Under the pieces are notes generated by a model. It saw only the letters and a list, made by a program, of their open reading frames with translations, had not been told where the DNA came from and made no database searches. Of a DNA stretch of 64,000 nucleotides, positions 42,836 to 52,131 are shown piece after piece (position 1 is the stretch's first letter; each line of letters starts with the position of its first letter). The DNA comes from Cytophagales bacterium (GTDB lineage Bacteria > Bacteroidota > Bacteroidia > Cytophagales > Spirosomataceae), in the NCBI GenBank assembly GCA_013298125.1, contig JAAFJP010000026.1:27059-91058 (forward strand), written 5' to 3'. The translations under genes and the position numbers were made by a program.

Positions 42836-43768
42836 TTATTTCTGTAAAATTCTACTCAAAACCCCTTCCTTCAAAGCATAATTAGAAACCTTAATCTGTT
42901 GAATATCAAAGCGTTTCAATACAAAATCAATCAAACATACGCCCACCACAATCATATCCACTCGCAGTTCTTTCATACCTGCCAAAGCCATTCTTTCATC
43001 ATGATTTTTGGAAACTAATTGTAAGAATGAATCATAAAATTCTGAAATAGGTAAGTCAAAAGAAATTTGTTCGGACGGGGGTAAATGTCCGTAATTTTTC
43101 ATACAAAACATATCAATCAAGGTTTCAAACGACCCTGCCGAACCAATCACACACACGGGGGCGTATTGATGCACAGCGTTGGTGAGGGGCAATAATTGTT
43201 CTTCCAAATAATCTCGCAAAGCTCCCATCGAACGAGGCGAAATAGGGTCGGATGTCATAAATTTATCCATCAAACGTTGTCCTCCGATTTCAAAACTTTG
43301 CTTATACATGATTCGGTTTTTATCACAAATAATAAACTCAACCGAACCACCACCGATGTCCATAATCATTGACGGTTCTGTACCAATGTCCATGCCCAAT
43401 TTCACACCTTCGTATATCAAAGTAGCTTCCTCTTCGCCCGAAATTACGTTGATTTTGATACCTGTTTCATCCAAAACTCTTTGACAAAACTCATCTCCAT
43501 TTTTGGCATTTCTGACGGCACTGGTGGCAGTTGCTAAAACGTTTTCGTTCGTAACTCCTTCTTTATCAAATACTTGCTGAAAATACTGTAAACCTTTTAC
43601 GCCTCTTTGGATTCCTTCTTCGGTAATAATTCCTGACGAAATACCACCCATTCCAATCTTGGCGGCGTAGCTTTCTTCGTGGACAGTTTTGAAGTTTTGT
43701 CCATCTTGTTCGATGATTAATAATTGAAAAGTATTCGTTCCTAAATCAATAATTGCTTTCTTTATCAC
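42836..43768 (-). CDS. Ppx/GppA-family phosphatase (exopolyphosphatase-like)
   Basis: 310 residues. The actin-like ATPase fold is seen in AIIDLGTNTFQLLIIE (phosphate 1), IMDIGGGSVEFIICD (phosphate 2) and VIGSAGSFETLIDMF. ISGEEEATLIYEGVKLGM is a typical family segment. Members remove terminal phosphates from polyphosphate or convert pppGpp to ppGpp. The length (about 300) is that of the short version without the extra C-terminal HD-like domain. It is first in a two-gene operon with the CoA-binding protein. Confidence 0.93.
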   Translation of the reverse strand: MIKKAIIDLGTNTFQLLIIEQDGQNFKTVHEESYAAKIGMGGISSGIITEEGIQRGVKGLQYFQQVFDKEGVTNENVLATATSAVRNAKNGDEFCQRVLDETGIKINVISGEEEATLIYEGVKLGMDIGTEPSMIMDIGGGSVEFIICDKNRIMYKQSFEIGGQRLMDKFMTSDPISPRSMGALRDYLEEQLLPLTNAVHQYAPVCVIGSAGSFETLIDMFCMKNYGHLPPSEQISFDLPISEFYDSFLQLVSKNHDERMALAGMKELRVDMIVVGVCLIDFVLKRFDIQQIKVSNYALKEGVLSRILQK

Positions 43769-43811
43769 GTGTTTTTCGTTGATTGTGATTTACCTTTGTG
43801 TGAGTTTTGGA

Positions 43812-43897
43812 CACAGAGTTTCTCAAAGTTTTTAAACAGAGTTTCACAAAGAAAAAAACTTAGTGAAACTTCGTATATAACTCTGAGACACTCTGTG
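43812..43897. repeat. CACAGAGTTTCTCA-type inverted repeat
   Basis: CACAGAGTTTCTCAAAGTT on the left matches the complement of AACTCTGAGACACTCTGTG on the right, with an inner pair GTTTCACAAAG/CTTAGTGAAAC. Same family as 3494-3779. It sits in the divergent gap between the phosphatase and epimerase genes. Confidence 0.7.
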
Positions 43898-43954
43898 ATA
43901 CCATTGAAACCTTCTCACAAAGATAGGTCAATGTTTTGATGTAAAATAAACGAT

Positions 43955-44986
43955 TTGGAACAAGATAAAAATATTCTCATAACAGGTATCACTGGATTGG
44001 TAGGCAGTTTTACGGCAAGACGTTTTTTAGAAGAAGGCTTTAAAGTGATGGGGCTGAAAAGAGAAAATAGTGACCTTTCTTTATTGCAAGATATTGAAAA
44101 TCAGATAGTTTGGCACGAAGGAGACGTTCTGGATATTTTAGCTCTCGAAAAAGCCATTGAGCGTGCAGACTACGTTATTCATGCCGCTGCCATCGTTTCG
44201 TTTGCTCCCAAAGACCGTAACAGAATGTTCAAAACCAATGTAGAAGGGACTACTAATGTCGTTAATCTTTGTTTGGATAAAAAAATAAAAAAACTCTGTT
44301 TCGTAAGTTCCGTTGCCGCTTTGGGGCGTAAACCACCGAACGAAAAAGAAGCTCATCACGTTATTCAAATAAACGAAAAAGCTACGTGGGAAGAAAGCGA
44401 GTTAAACTCTAACTACGCCAAAACCAAATACTTAGCCGAGATGGAAGTATGGCGGGGTCAGTCCGAAGGGCTTGATTCGGTTATCGTAAATCCATCCTTA
44501 ATTTTGGGAGAAGCCGATTGGAATAAGAGTAGCACCCAACTTTTAAAATTTGTGTATGACGAACATAAATTTTATCCAGAAGGCAATCTCAATTATGTAG
44601 ATGTGTTAGATGTGGCTGAATGTATTTATAAATTGACTGTTTCGGATGTTTCGGATGAAAGATTTATTTTGAGTGCTGGGCAAATGATGTACAAAGATTT
44701 TTTTGAGAAAGTTGCCCCAAGATTTCAGAAAAAAGCACCGTCTATTTTAATTGGCAAGTCTTTAACGGGTATCATTTGGAGATTAGAAGCTATCAGGACT
44801 TTTTTCACAGGAAATGCCCCACTGATTACCAAAGAAACAGCCCTTTCGTCAAGTCATTCTTTTGAATATCAGAACGATAAAATAAAAAATACTTTGAGCT
44901 TTTCATTCAGAAATTTGGACGAAAGTTTAGATAGAATTTGTAAGAATTTATTAAAAAAAGTGTACCACGATTCTCCTGAATCGTAA
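43955..44986 (+). CDS. NAD-dependent epimerase/dehydratase (dihydroflavonol-reductase-like)
   Basis: 343 residues from a TTG codon (MEQDKNILITG). The NAD(P) loop is ITGITGLVGSFTARRF. YVIHAAAIVSF, FVSSVAALGRKP and the active-site YAKTKYLAE (YxxxK) follow. This extended short-chain dehydrogenase group acts on sugars, sterols or flavonoid-like ketones; the substrate is not readable. The last 8 residues (VYHDSPES) and the stop codon are encoded by the left arm of the palindromic repeat at 44962-45020, so the original C-terminus was replaced. Confidence 0.9.
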   Translation: MEQDKNILITGITGLVGSFTARRFLEEGFKVMGLKRENSDLSLLQDIENQIVWHEGDVLDILALEKAIERADYVIHAAAIVSFAPKDRNRMFKTNVEGTTNVVNLCLDKKIKKLCFVSSVAALGRKPPNEKEAHHVIQINEKATWEESELNSNYAKTKYLAEMEVWRGQSEGLDSVIVNPSLILGEADWNKSSTQLLKFVYDEHKFYPEGNLNYVDVLDVAECIYKLTVSDVSDERFILSAGQMMYKDFFEKVAPRFQKKAPSILIGKSLTGIIWRLEAIRTFFTGNAPLITKETALSSSHSFEYQNDKIKNTLSFSFRNLDESLDRICKNLLKKVYHDSPES

Positions 44987-45020
44987 GTTGGTGTATTACG
45001 ATTCAGGAGAATCGTGGTAC
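44962..45020. repeat. Perfect 25-bp inverted repeat overlapping the epimerase 3' end
   Basis: Arms 44962-44986 (GTACCACGATTCTCCTGAAT...) and 44996-45020 are exact complements with a 9-base loop. The left arm is translated as the end of the epimerase; the hairpin may also terminate it. Confidence 0.85.
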
Positions 45021-45246
45021 GTTTTCATCCTTAGCACAATTTTTGCTGTAAATAAGTAATAATCAAGGGTTTTGGTAGAATAAAAGATTATTATTAAATT
45101 AGCATAAATCGGGAACAATCATCAAGTAGCAATAAACAATTATCAAAAAAGAAGTATAGTATTTTAGCCTTTTGTTAATTGATTATTACTCATTGTTTAT
45201 TGATATTTGTTCCCTGTTAATTGACACAACCGACCCTAAAATATAC

Positions 45247-46650
45247 ATGATGGAACAAGATTTTGAAGACCGTCGAGAAGAGACTTTGCACTCGGTAAAG
45301 CGTTTTGAATCTATGCTAAAACGCATGGAATCAGGCTTTTTCGACTTGGACACCTACGAACAAATCGTGGAACATTATATGGACGAAGGGAAGATTGTTG
45401 ATGCCATGCAGGCTTGCGAATTGGCACTCGAACAATACCCCTATTCCTTGGAGCTGATGCTTTGCAAGGCGGAATTGCTCGCTAATCAAGGTAAGCACGA
45501 CGAAGCTCTCGAACTCATCGACAAAGCTGAATTATACAATCCTTCCGATACCGATATTATTTATCTCCGCAGTACGGTTTACAATCTCAAAGGCGACTAT
45601 CAAACCGCCATCGAAATGCTCACCGAGATTTTGGATATTGCCGAAGAAAAGGACGAAGTTTATTTTCACATAGGTTTGGCGTATCAGAGTTGGGGAAAAA
45701 ATCATAATGCCGTTGCGGCTTTTAAGCAAGCCATTGAGATAAATATCAAGAACGAAAATGCTCTTTATGAATTAGCGAATAGTTTAGATGACATTGGAAA
45801 ATTAGAGGAGTCTTTACCTTATTACCAAAATTTTATTGATACTGACCCCTACTCAGAAAATGCTTGGTACAACATCGGAATTGCCTATTCTAAATTAGGA
45901 AAATTTGAAGAAGCTGCCGATGCTTACGAGTTTTCGGTAGCGATTAATGATAAGTTTTCTTCGGGATATTTTAACCTCGGGAACTCTTATATGAATCTCG
46001 GCAATTGGGCGAAAGCGGAAGATGCTTATCGTCACTGCCTTGAATATGAGAAAGTTACGCCCGAAGTCTATTGTTGTTTTGCGGCAAGTATCGAACGACA
46101 AGAACGTTTTGCGGAGGCAATTCATTACTATAAAGATGCTATCAAATTAGACCCAAATTGGGATGATGGCTATTTTGGAGTTGGTGTATGTCTATGCGAG
46201 ATGCAACGTTGGTTCGAGGCAATTCATTTCTTGAAAAAAGCCCTTGCCTTAGACGAAAAAAACGCTTACTATTGGTTAGCTATTGGAGATGCTGAGGCGA
46301 GCATGGGCAATACCATGACAGGTATGGAAGCCTATCAAAAATCAGCGGAATTAGAACCGATGAATCCAGAAGCATGGATAAAATGGTCGGTCTTGAATCA
46401 CGAACAAGGGGATTTTGAAATGGCGGCAGAATTGATGCTTTCAGCCATCGACCAAATGCCCGAAGAAGCGGAATTATACTATCGTGCATCAGTCTATTTC
46501 ATCAAATCTGGACGATACAAAGAAGCGTTCAATTATTTAGAAACCGCCTTGGTTTTGAATTATGATGGACATGAAATCATGTTCCAATATTTTAGAAATT
46601 TAGAGACACAGAAGGCTATTTTTAGGATTATTGAACAGTATAAGAAGTAG
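45247..46650 (+). CDS. Large cytoplasmic tetratricopeptide-repeat protein
   Basis: 467 residues from the ATG pair at 45247/45250; the open frame before it (ending LLIDTTDPKIY) comes from repeat-like sequence. No signal peptide. After an acidic helix (EQDFEDRREETLHSVKRFESMLKRMESG) about eleven TPR units fill the protein (AWYNIGIAYSKLGKFEEAADAYEFSVAIND, SGYFNLGNSYMNLGNWAKAEDAYRHCLEYE and others). It serves as a scaffold for unknown partners. It stands alone, convergent with fabH. Confidence 0.87.
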   Translation: MMEQDFEDRREETLHSVKRFESMLKRMESGFFDLDTYEQIVEHYMDEGKIVDAMQACELALEQYPYSLELMLCKAELLANQGKHDEALELIDKAELYNPSDTDIIYLRSTVYNLKGDYQTAIEMLTEILDIAEEKDEVYFHIGLAYQSWGKNHNAVAAFKQAIEINIKNENALYELANSLDDIGKLEESLPYYQNFIDTDPYSENAWYNIGIAYSKLGKFEEAADAYEFSVAINDKFSSGYFNLGNSYMNLGNWAKAEDAYRHCLEYEKVTPEVYCCFAASIERQERFAEAIHYYKDAIKLDPNWDDGYFGVGVCLCEMQRWFEAIHFLKKALALDEKNAYYWLAIGDAEASMGNTMTGMEAYQKSAELEPMNPEAWIKWSVLNHEQGDFEMAAELMLSAIDQMPEEAELYYRASVYFIKSGRYKEAFNYLETALVLNYDGHEIMFQYFRNLETQKAIFRIIEQYKK

Positions 46651-46708
46651 TTACTGGTTATTGGAAATTAGTTAATTGGTTATTAGTGTTTGAATAACTT
46701 TATTTTGT

Positions 46709-46784
46709 CAGAACACGATTTATAGATTTGTCAAGATTTTATGATTAATCTTGACAATCCTACTAATCATAAAATCGTGTTCTG
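46709..46784. repeat. Nested inverted repeat CAGAACACGATTT / TTGTCAAGATT
   Basis: Outer arms CAGAACACGATTT and AAATCGTGTTCTG; inner arms TTGTCAAGATT and AATCTTGACAA. A two-stage hairpin in the 287-base convergent gap between the TPR and fabH genes. Confidence 0.75.
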
Positions 46785-46831
46785 AAATAAAGAATACGAC
46801 AATTTAGTGTATTTCAAACATTAGTTATTAG

Positions 46832-46870
46832 AAAACGGGTCTTCAAAATTCAATTTTGAAGACCCGTTTT
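46832..46870. terminator. Bidirectional terminator downstream of fabH
   Basis: AAAACGGGTCTTCAAAATT pairs with its exact complement over a 1-base centre, with A and T runs at the ends, between convergent genes. Confidence 0.75.
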
Positions 46871-46937
46871 GATTTATACTGTGGGTATTTTAGTCTAATA
46901 ACTTCGTATGCAAAATATCTTTAAACTTACGGAGTAG

Positions 46938-47939
46938 CTACCACCTAATCAAAGCCGAACCCCACGTAAATCCACTACCAAAGGCAGCCAGACATACTAA
47001 ATCTCCTTCTTTAACTCTCCCAGATTCCCATGCTTCGCAGAGGGCAATTGGAATAGATGCACCAGTCGTATTACCGTATTTTTGGATATTATTCATCACC
47101 TTCTCTTCGGGCATTCCCATTTGCTGACGGACATATTCCGAAATCCTGAGATTGGCTTGATGTGGTACTAACAAATCTATATCTTCGGGTTTTAGATTAT
47201 TTTTATTCAATGCTTCACGGATAACTTCTGGAAAACGAACAATAGCGTGTTTGAAAACGGCACTTCCATTCATAAATACATCTCCCGTTTTGGTATCTTC
47301 AACTAAATCATCAAAAAAACGTTTCGGACGACTACTCCCTGGGTCTTTTACATATAGTTCTTCCGCATACGTACCATCAGCGTGGAGGTGAGTCGAAAGG
47401 ATACTATGCTCTTGATTATCAGTAGCTTGAACAACAACCGCACCTGCACCGTCTCCAAAAATCACTGCCACTCCACGACCTTCGTTTGAATGATTTAAGA
47501 AGGTTGATTGCACCTCTGCACCTACAACCAAAATGTTTTTATACATCCCAGATTTGATGTATTGGTCAGCAGTGGAGAGGGCATAAATAAAACCTGAGCA
47601 TTGGTCACGTATGTCCAAAACGCCGATGCCTTGCATTCCTAACTCACGTTGCATCACGAAACCTGGACCAGGGAAATAGTAGTCGGGCGTGATGGTTGCG
47701 TAAACAATAAAGTCAATATCTTGTGGCGTAATTCCCGCTCTTTCGATGGCTATTTTTGCCGCCGCTGCCCCCATAGATGCGTTGGTATCCTTTCCGTAGG
47801 TAAAATATCGACGTTCTTTGATACCTGTCCGCTCAGTAATCCAAGCGTCGGAAGTATCCATAATTGACTCTAAATATTGATTAGTGATTACGTTTTCAGG
47901 TACAAAATGCCCGATTCCCGTGATTTTTGAAAATGTCAT
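46938..47939 (-). CDS. fabH: 3-oxoacyl-ACP synthase III (FabH)
   Basis: 333 residues. The catalytic triad is C114 (RDQCSGF), the histidine of LVPHQANLRI and the asparagine of YGNTTGASIPI. The N-terminus ITGIGHFVPENVITN and WITERTGIKERR is typical. It condenses an acyl-CoA with malonyl-ACP to start fatty-acid synthesis. It stands alone, not in a fab operon, so it may be one of several paralogues in the genome, and a role in a special lipid is possible. Confidence 0.94.
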   Translation of the reverse strand: MTFSKITGIGHFVPENVITNQYLESIMDTSDAWITERTGIKERRYFTYGKDTNASMGAAAAKIAIERAGITPQDIDFIVYATITPDYYFPGPGFVMQRELGMQGIGVLDIRDQCSGFIYALSTADQYIKSGMYKNILVVGAEVQSTFLNHSNEGRGVAVIFGDGAGAVVVQATDNQEHSILSTHLHADGTYAEELYVKDPGSSRPKRFFDDLVEDTKTGDVFMNGSAVFKHAIVRFPEVIREALNKNNLKPEDIDLLVPHQANLRISEYVRQQMGMPEEKVMNNIQKYGNTTGASIPIALCEAWESGRVKEGDLVCLAAFGSGFTWGSALIRW

Positions 47940-47962
47940 GGTTTTGGTGATTGTTTGAATTG

Positions 47963-47970
47963 CAAAATTA
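47963..47970 (-). promoter_or_regulatory. -7 element of the fabH promoter
   Basis: TAATTTTG on the minus strand, an exact TAnnTTTG, 24 bases before the ATG. No clear -33 box. Confidence 0.5.
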
Positions 47971-48118
47971 GGGTATTTATCTTTTTATTTATTTTATTTT
48001 GAGATTATTAAGAAAATTAACGCTAAATAAATTTTAGAATATCCTACTATACTTGACCATTGTGATTATCAACAAAATATTTAACTTGCGATAAAATATT
48101 ACTTAACACAAAATCACT

Positions 48119-48868
48119 ATGAAAAAACTTTCCATTTTAGTCTCATGTTTGTTGTTTTTAATGAGTATTTCCTCAACTCCCATTGACTTCTTTCAAGCCC
48201 AACTTCGTTTTCCGAGAGTACGAGAAGCCTTGAAAACGAAAGGCAAAACGGTGGACGAAATGTTATCATCCAAGGGCATTAGCACAACCAATTTTGAAGT
48301 ATTTTTTCGAGCTTTTAAGAAAGAACAGAAATTTGAAATGTGGGCAAAAAATAAAGGAGAAAGTACTTTTAAACTCCTAAAAATCTACGATTTCTGTGCG
48401 ACCACGGGTATTTTAGGACCTAAACGCCGTTCGGGAGATAGACAAATGCCCGAGGGGTTTTATACAGTTGATGCTTTTAATCCTACGAGTAATTATTATC
48501 TCTCTTTCCGAGTGAACTACCCAAATGCTTCGGATAAAAAATTTGCTGACCCACTCAATCCTGGGGATAATATTTTCATTCATGGTTCGTGTATTTCGAT
48601 TGGGTGCATACCCGTAGGAGATGAAAATATTAAGGAAATATATTTGCTAACGGCTCGAGCAAAAGCGGGAGAGCAAGATATTCCTGTGCATATTTTCCCT
48701 AATAAAATGACGGATGAAAATTATGCCTTTCTTAAAACTGAATTTGCTTCAAATGCTACTTTATTAGAATTTTGGTCATGGTTAAAACCAGGCTTTGATG
48801 CCTTTGAAAAGACGAATTTATTACCAACTGTCTCAGTAGATGAGTCAGGGAAATATTTATTAAAATAA
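48119..48868 (+). CDS. YafK-like murein L,D-transpeptidase family protein, exported
   Basis: 249 residues with a signal peptide (MKKLSILVSCLLFLMSISSTP). The YkuD-type active site is IHGSCISIGCIPVGD, with H155 and nucleophile C163; the compact HGxCxSIGC form is that of the YafK (DpaA/LdtF) branch rather than of the classic ErfK branch. LKIYDFCATTGILGPKRRSGDRQMPEGFYTVDAFNP is the typical lead-in. E. coli YafK removes lipoprotein from peptidoglycan; here a role in peptidoglycan cross-links or their removal is inferred. Closed by its own terminator. Confidence 0.9.
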   Translation: MKKLSILVSCLLFLMSISSTPIDFFQAQLRFPRVREALKTKGKTVDEMLSSKGISTTNFEVFFRAFKKEQKFEMWAKNKGESTFKLLKIYDFCATTGILGPKRRSGDRQMPEGFYTVDAFNPTSNYYLSFRVNYPNASDKKFADPLNPGDNIFIHGSCISIGCIPVGDENIKEIYLLTARAKAGEQDIPVHIFPNKMTDENYAFLKTEFASNATLLEFWSWLKPGFDAFEKTNLLPTVSVDESGKYLLK

Positions 48869-48874
48869 TCTGTT

Positions 48875-48928
48875 GAAGACATTATGACCGTTATTTCTAT
48901 TAGTAACAGCCATAATGTCTTCTTTTTT
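48875..48928 (+). terminator. Terminator after the YafK-like gene
   Basis: GAAGACATTATG and CATAATGTCTTC form a 12-bp stem followed by six Ts. Confidence 0.75.
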
Positions 48929-48981
48929 ACGATGGTACAGGATTTGAAGAATAATATTCAATCAAATAAACCGCATACATC

Positions 48982-49377
48982 ATGGAAAAGAAAATAAGTA
49001 TTCCCAGAGAAATATTAGCCAATATAGATTTTAGTAATACCCTCAACGGTGGGCGAGTTGAACCTAAAATTGAAGTAAACCAAACGCCTGATTCTTATGA
49101 AGTTTTTGTAAAAATGGCAGGACTTAAAGCGGACCATTTACGAGTAGATATTGAAGAGAATCGTCTGTGGTTGTATGCCTTACAACCCGTCTTGAAAACT
49201 GCCGAACAAGAAGTACACGAGAATTTTGTTCCTCAAACGATTGGTCAGTTGATGTTACCCAATTTTGTGGATGTGGACAATATTTCAGCCCGTTATCATA
49301 ATCACCAATGGAAAATTGTGATGCCTTTTGATGATAACAAAAAAGGATTTAAGAGGAATATCGAGGTGCAGATTTAA
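48982..49377 (+). CDS. Hsp20/alpha-crystallin-like protein
   Basis: 131 residues. The central beta-sandwich fits the small heat-shock fold: PKIEVNQTPDSYEVFVKMAGLKADHLRVDIEENRLWLYA (compare the usual YxxxxxLPGxxxxxIxVxxxxxxLxIxG), then QLMLPNFVDVDNISARYHNHQWKIVMPF. The C-terminal I-x-V (IEVQI) is a remnant of the I-x-I oligomer motif. Small heat-shock proteins hold unfolded proteins; this one is somewhat divergent, so a true chaperone role is likely but not certain. Confidence 0.75.
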   Translation: MEKKISIPREILANIDFSNTLNGGRVEPKIEVNQTPDSYEVFVKMAGLKADHLRVDIEENRLWLYALQPVLKTAEQEVHENFVPQTIGQLMLPNFVDVDNISARYHNHQWKIVMPFDDNKKGFKRNIEVQI

Positions 49378-49393
49378 TACAACCGCTTAAACA

Positions 49394-49435
49394 AAAAATC
49401 CCTCTGATATAATTTTTATGTCAGAGGGATTTTTT
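49394..49435 (+). terminator. Terminator after the Hsp20-like gene
   Basis: AAAAATCCCTCTGA and TCAGAGGGATTTTTT form a strong stem with an A/T-rich loop. Confidence 0.85.
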
Positions 49436-49536
49436 CAAAAACTTTGTTTCGGCACACACGCCTATTACGTTATATTTTCAAATATTTAGTGCTTTAAAAC
49501 AAAAACACAGACTACATAATAGCCTGTGCTTTTTCA

Positions 49537-50865
49537 TTATTTCTCTTCTTCTTCCTCCTCTTCTTCGTCAGATCTTTCTTCCTCCTCTTCTTCGTCCGAT
49601 TCTTCTTCCTCCTCTTCTTCGTCCGATTCTTCTTCCTCCTCTTCTTCGTCATCTTCTTCCTCCACCTCTTCTTCGTCCGATTCTTCTTCTTCCTCTTCTT
49701 CGTCCGATTCTTCTTCCTCCTCTTCTTCGTCATCTGATTCTTCTTCCTCTTCTTCGTCATCCGATTCTTCTTCCTCCTCTTCGTCATCTGATTCTTCTTC
49801 CTCTTCTTCGTCCGATTCTTCTTCCTCTTCTTCGTATTGACCTAAAATATCATCATACTCACCTTCGCCTTCATATTCTAATTCGTCATATTCTTCGGTT
49901 ACTTCTTCGTCGTACTCATATACATCTACGAATTCCCAAATATCGAAAGTTGCATAATCACTATTTTTATAAAACTGGAAATCATTTCTGTTATAGCCTT
50001 TTCCTCCATCAATTACTGATTTTTTGTTATCAATCCAAGTTTCATCAGCATCAGGAATTGGCGTTGAGCGTCCGAATATCCAACAGTCACCCAAGTTGAA
50101 TTTTGGATTCATTAAATATTCATAAGGCATATAACAATAACCTTTATCGCCCCATTTATCGCCCCAAGAATTACGGACGATAAACATTTTATCCACCTCA
50201 GAGTAGCCTACGCACAACATGGCGTGCAAACCGTGTGCTTTTCTGCCCGTTTCAGCAGGTGATGGCATTGATACAATTCCCTTGTTTTTTGTGCAAGTAT
50301 CAAACGATGAAAACAAAGCAGTTCCGAAAACGATTGGATAACCTTCTGCCAAAACTTGTTTCCACGTTTCTAATTTGATGGGCACAAATTTCTTTCTTTC
50401 AATCTTAAAATCTGCCGCCGCAACGTAGGCTTCTTCGTGTGGTTTTTTATTGACACTTTTCAAATCATACGCCCAAGTTTCTTCTTTACACGCTCCAATT
50501 TTCATTAAACTATCTACGGCATACTGAATATGACTTCCTGAGTCTTCAATTTCATAGCCAGCTCTCAAACGTGCATTGTAATAGATGAATAAACGGCTTA
50601 CGTCAAAGGCTTTTTTAGCCAAAAATTTCTTGATTAAATACTCATACGCCCCCGCAACGGCGTTTGCAGTACAACTACTGAGACTTTTTTGGTCTTCGAC
50701 AGCAGTCATAAAGGCACGCAAATCTACTTTGGGAGGGAGTGTGATACTCTTGATGGTTGATGATGCTTTGTACTTCTCAGCATCTGCACTTGGGGTTAGG
50801 TAGTCGTACCCTTTAATCTCACGGTCAGAGCCGCCCTGATTACTAAATTTTAAACTCATGGTCAA
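49537..50865 (-). CDS. Papain-family (C1) cysteine peptidase with a long acidic C-terminal tail
   Basis: 442 residues. The peptidase domain (about 40-290) has C65 (QKSLSSCTANAV), H214 (HGLHAMLCVGY) and N232 (RNSWGDKWGDKGY), the papain triad. There is no evident signal peptide and no propeptide, so a cytoplasmic or non-classically handled enzyme. From about 318 an acidic tail begins, and roughly the last 100 residues are almost only Glu, Asp and Ser in repeats of the type ESDEEEEEE. Such a tail could bind calcium or basic proteins, or keep the protein soluble. The gene stands alone. Confidence 0.88.
   Translation of the reverse strand: MTMSLKFSNQGGSDREIKGYDYLTPSADAEKYKASSTIKSITLPPKVDLRAFMTAVEDQKSLSSCTANAVAGAYEYLIKKFLAKKAFDVSRLFIYYNARLRAGYEIEDSGSHIQYAVDSLMKIGACKEETWAYDLKSVNKKPHEEAYVAAADFKIERKKFVPIKLETWKQVLAEGYPIVFGTALFSSFDTCTKNKGIVSMPSPAETGRKAHGLHAMLCVGYSEVDKMFIVRNSWGDKWGDKGYCYMPYEYLMNPKFNLGDCWIFGRSTPIPDADETWIDNKKSVIDGGKGYNRNDFQFYKNSDYATFDIWEFVDVYEYDEEVTEEYDELEYEGEGEYDDILGQYEEEEEESDEEEEEESDDEEEEEESDDEEEEEESDDEEEEEEESDEEEEEEESDEEEVEEEDDEEEEEEESDEEEEEEESDEEEEEERSDEEEEEEEEK
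49541..49845. repeat. Imperfect tandem repeat coding for the acidic tail
   Basis: Units of about 24-30 bases built of GAAGAGGAGGAAGAAGAA and TCGGACGAA variants (minus strand), about ten copies of differing length. The extreme purine bias makes long open frames in other phases. Copy number may vary between strains. Confidence 0.85.
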
Positions 50866-51158
50866 TACAATAGTGCCAACGCACCGTTAAAGTGTTAATG
50901 ATAAAAGAAATGAAAAGGTAATATTTTGCTCCCAAATAAACGGGGAATAGTGGTTTAGTTAATGTTTTTTTAAGAGCAACTGTTTGATTGAAGTACAAGA
51001 AGTACGCAAAGGAATGGGTTTTATTTGGAGATAACAATAACTGAATGACCTTTTTGTATGAAACTTATCAAGCGGTGAAAACGGTATTATTTTACAGAAA
51101 TTAAGCATTAAAATTCGTCTTTTACGTGCGTCAATTCAAAACATCTTGAATATTTTAT

Positions 51159-51998
51159 TTACTTCGTTATCTCGTTCTTATTCAACATATTATAAATATT
51201 GGCTACTAACAACACAAATAAACCCGCCGAAACACTCAGTAAAACATTGTAGTATTTGGGTGCAGACAAAGACAAACGAATAATGACCGTGGCTAAGGCA
51301 AAGGAAGAATAACGGAACAAATGAATGTATAGATTACTATAACGCAATGAAATAATTAGAATCAATATATCCGTAAAAATCAGGATGGTATAATAGATAT
51401 TAAAGGCATTTTGGTAGTGATTTGTCAAGAAGAACTCAATCACATCGTATATACAAATGGAGATAAAAACCATCAATAGAACGTTTGCTACTGATTTTTT
51501 CAACATAATAAACCGCAACTGTTCTTGGGGGCTATTCGTAATTCTGACGTGTCTCTGAGCTTTGTAGAATAACCCAATAATCAGAAAAATAAACACTGCA
51601 CCAAGAGCATCTGTCATCAGTGGCAAAAGTTCTAACAAAGTTTCCGTACTCCACTTCACATCAAGGGGGAGATGTCCCATTTCCTTAAAAGCATCTCTCA
51701 ATAAAATAAGTGAAATTATCTCAAATTGCTTTCCTACTGAATCTGCCACAGAATGGGTGAGAATAAAAACCAACCCCAAAATTTCACTAATCAGAAGAAT
51801 ACTGAAAGCCAATTCGATGGCAAAAAACTTACCGACTTGGTATTCTATTAGTTTATAATGAGATAGTAGTGTTATGATTATTCCTATCAAAAAGAATAGA
51901 ACCACTAAATTACTGGTCAATTTCGAGGCTTGAATTGAATGCCATCTCTCTTCACATTTATCGTAAACTGCAATCCAACTTTGTAAGAATTTTTCCAT
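51159..51998 (-). CDS. Multi-pass membrane protein of unknown function
   Basis: 279 residues with about seven hydrophobic helices (near 30-47, 58-78, 125-146, 166-186, 200-218, 228-245, 252-270). The short N-terminal part (EKFLQSWIAVYDKCEERWHSIQASK) and the loop between helices 2 and 3 (SVGKQFEIISLILLRDAFKEMGHLPLDVKWSTETLLELL) are soluble. No transporter or enzyme motif is recognised. It stands alone, without clear operon partners, between the protease and a 35-residue ORF on the other strand. The 293-base gap at 50866-51158 shows nothing I can name. Confidence 0.75.
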   Translation of the reverse strand: MEKFLQSWIAVYDKCEERWHSIQASKLTSNLVVLFFLIGIIITLLSHYKLIEYQVGKFFAIELAFSILLISEILGLVFILTHSVADSVGKQFEIISLILLRDAFKEMGHLPLDVKWSTETLLELLPLMTDALGAVFIFLIIGLFYKAQRHVRITNSPQEQLRFIMLKKSVANVLLMVFISICIYDVIEFFLTNHYQNAFNIYYTILIFTDILILIISLRYSNLYIHLFRYSSFALATVIIRLSLSAPKYYNVLLSVSAGLFVLLVANIYNMLNKNEITK

Positions 51999-52131
51999 TT
52001 TTTGTGGTTAGGTTTTTATGCTTGTTTTGCTTTTAACTAATTGAAAATCAATTATGTTTTGCTTTTTATAATATGCCGTAGTAGTTTCGTTTATCTCTTT
52101 CGGAACTGCCACTTATATTCAATTTAGAAAT

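Noticed and set aside
45172..45246. Upstream extension of the large TPR protein
   Set aside because: The extra residues are from simple TTGATTATTACT-like sequence and the soluble protein begins naturally at the double ATG.
49512..49840. Long basic (Lys/Arg-rich) and serine-rich reading frames opposite or shifted to the protease tail
   Set aside because: They arise from the purine-biased tandem repeat in other frames; the papain frame is supported by its catalytic domain.
49541..49845. Repeat array considered as CRISPR
   Set aside because: Units are contiguous, variable in length and without unique spacers, and they code for the acidic tail. No cas gene is in the window.
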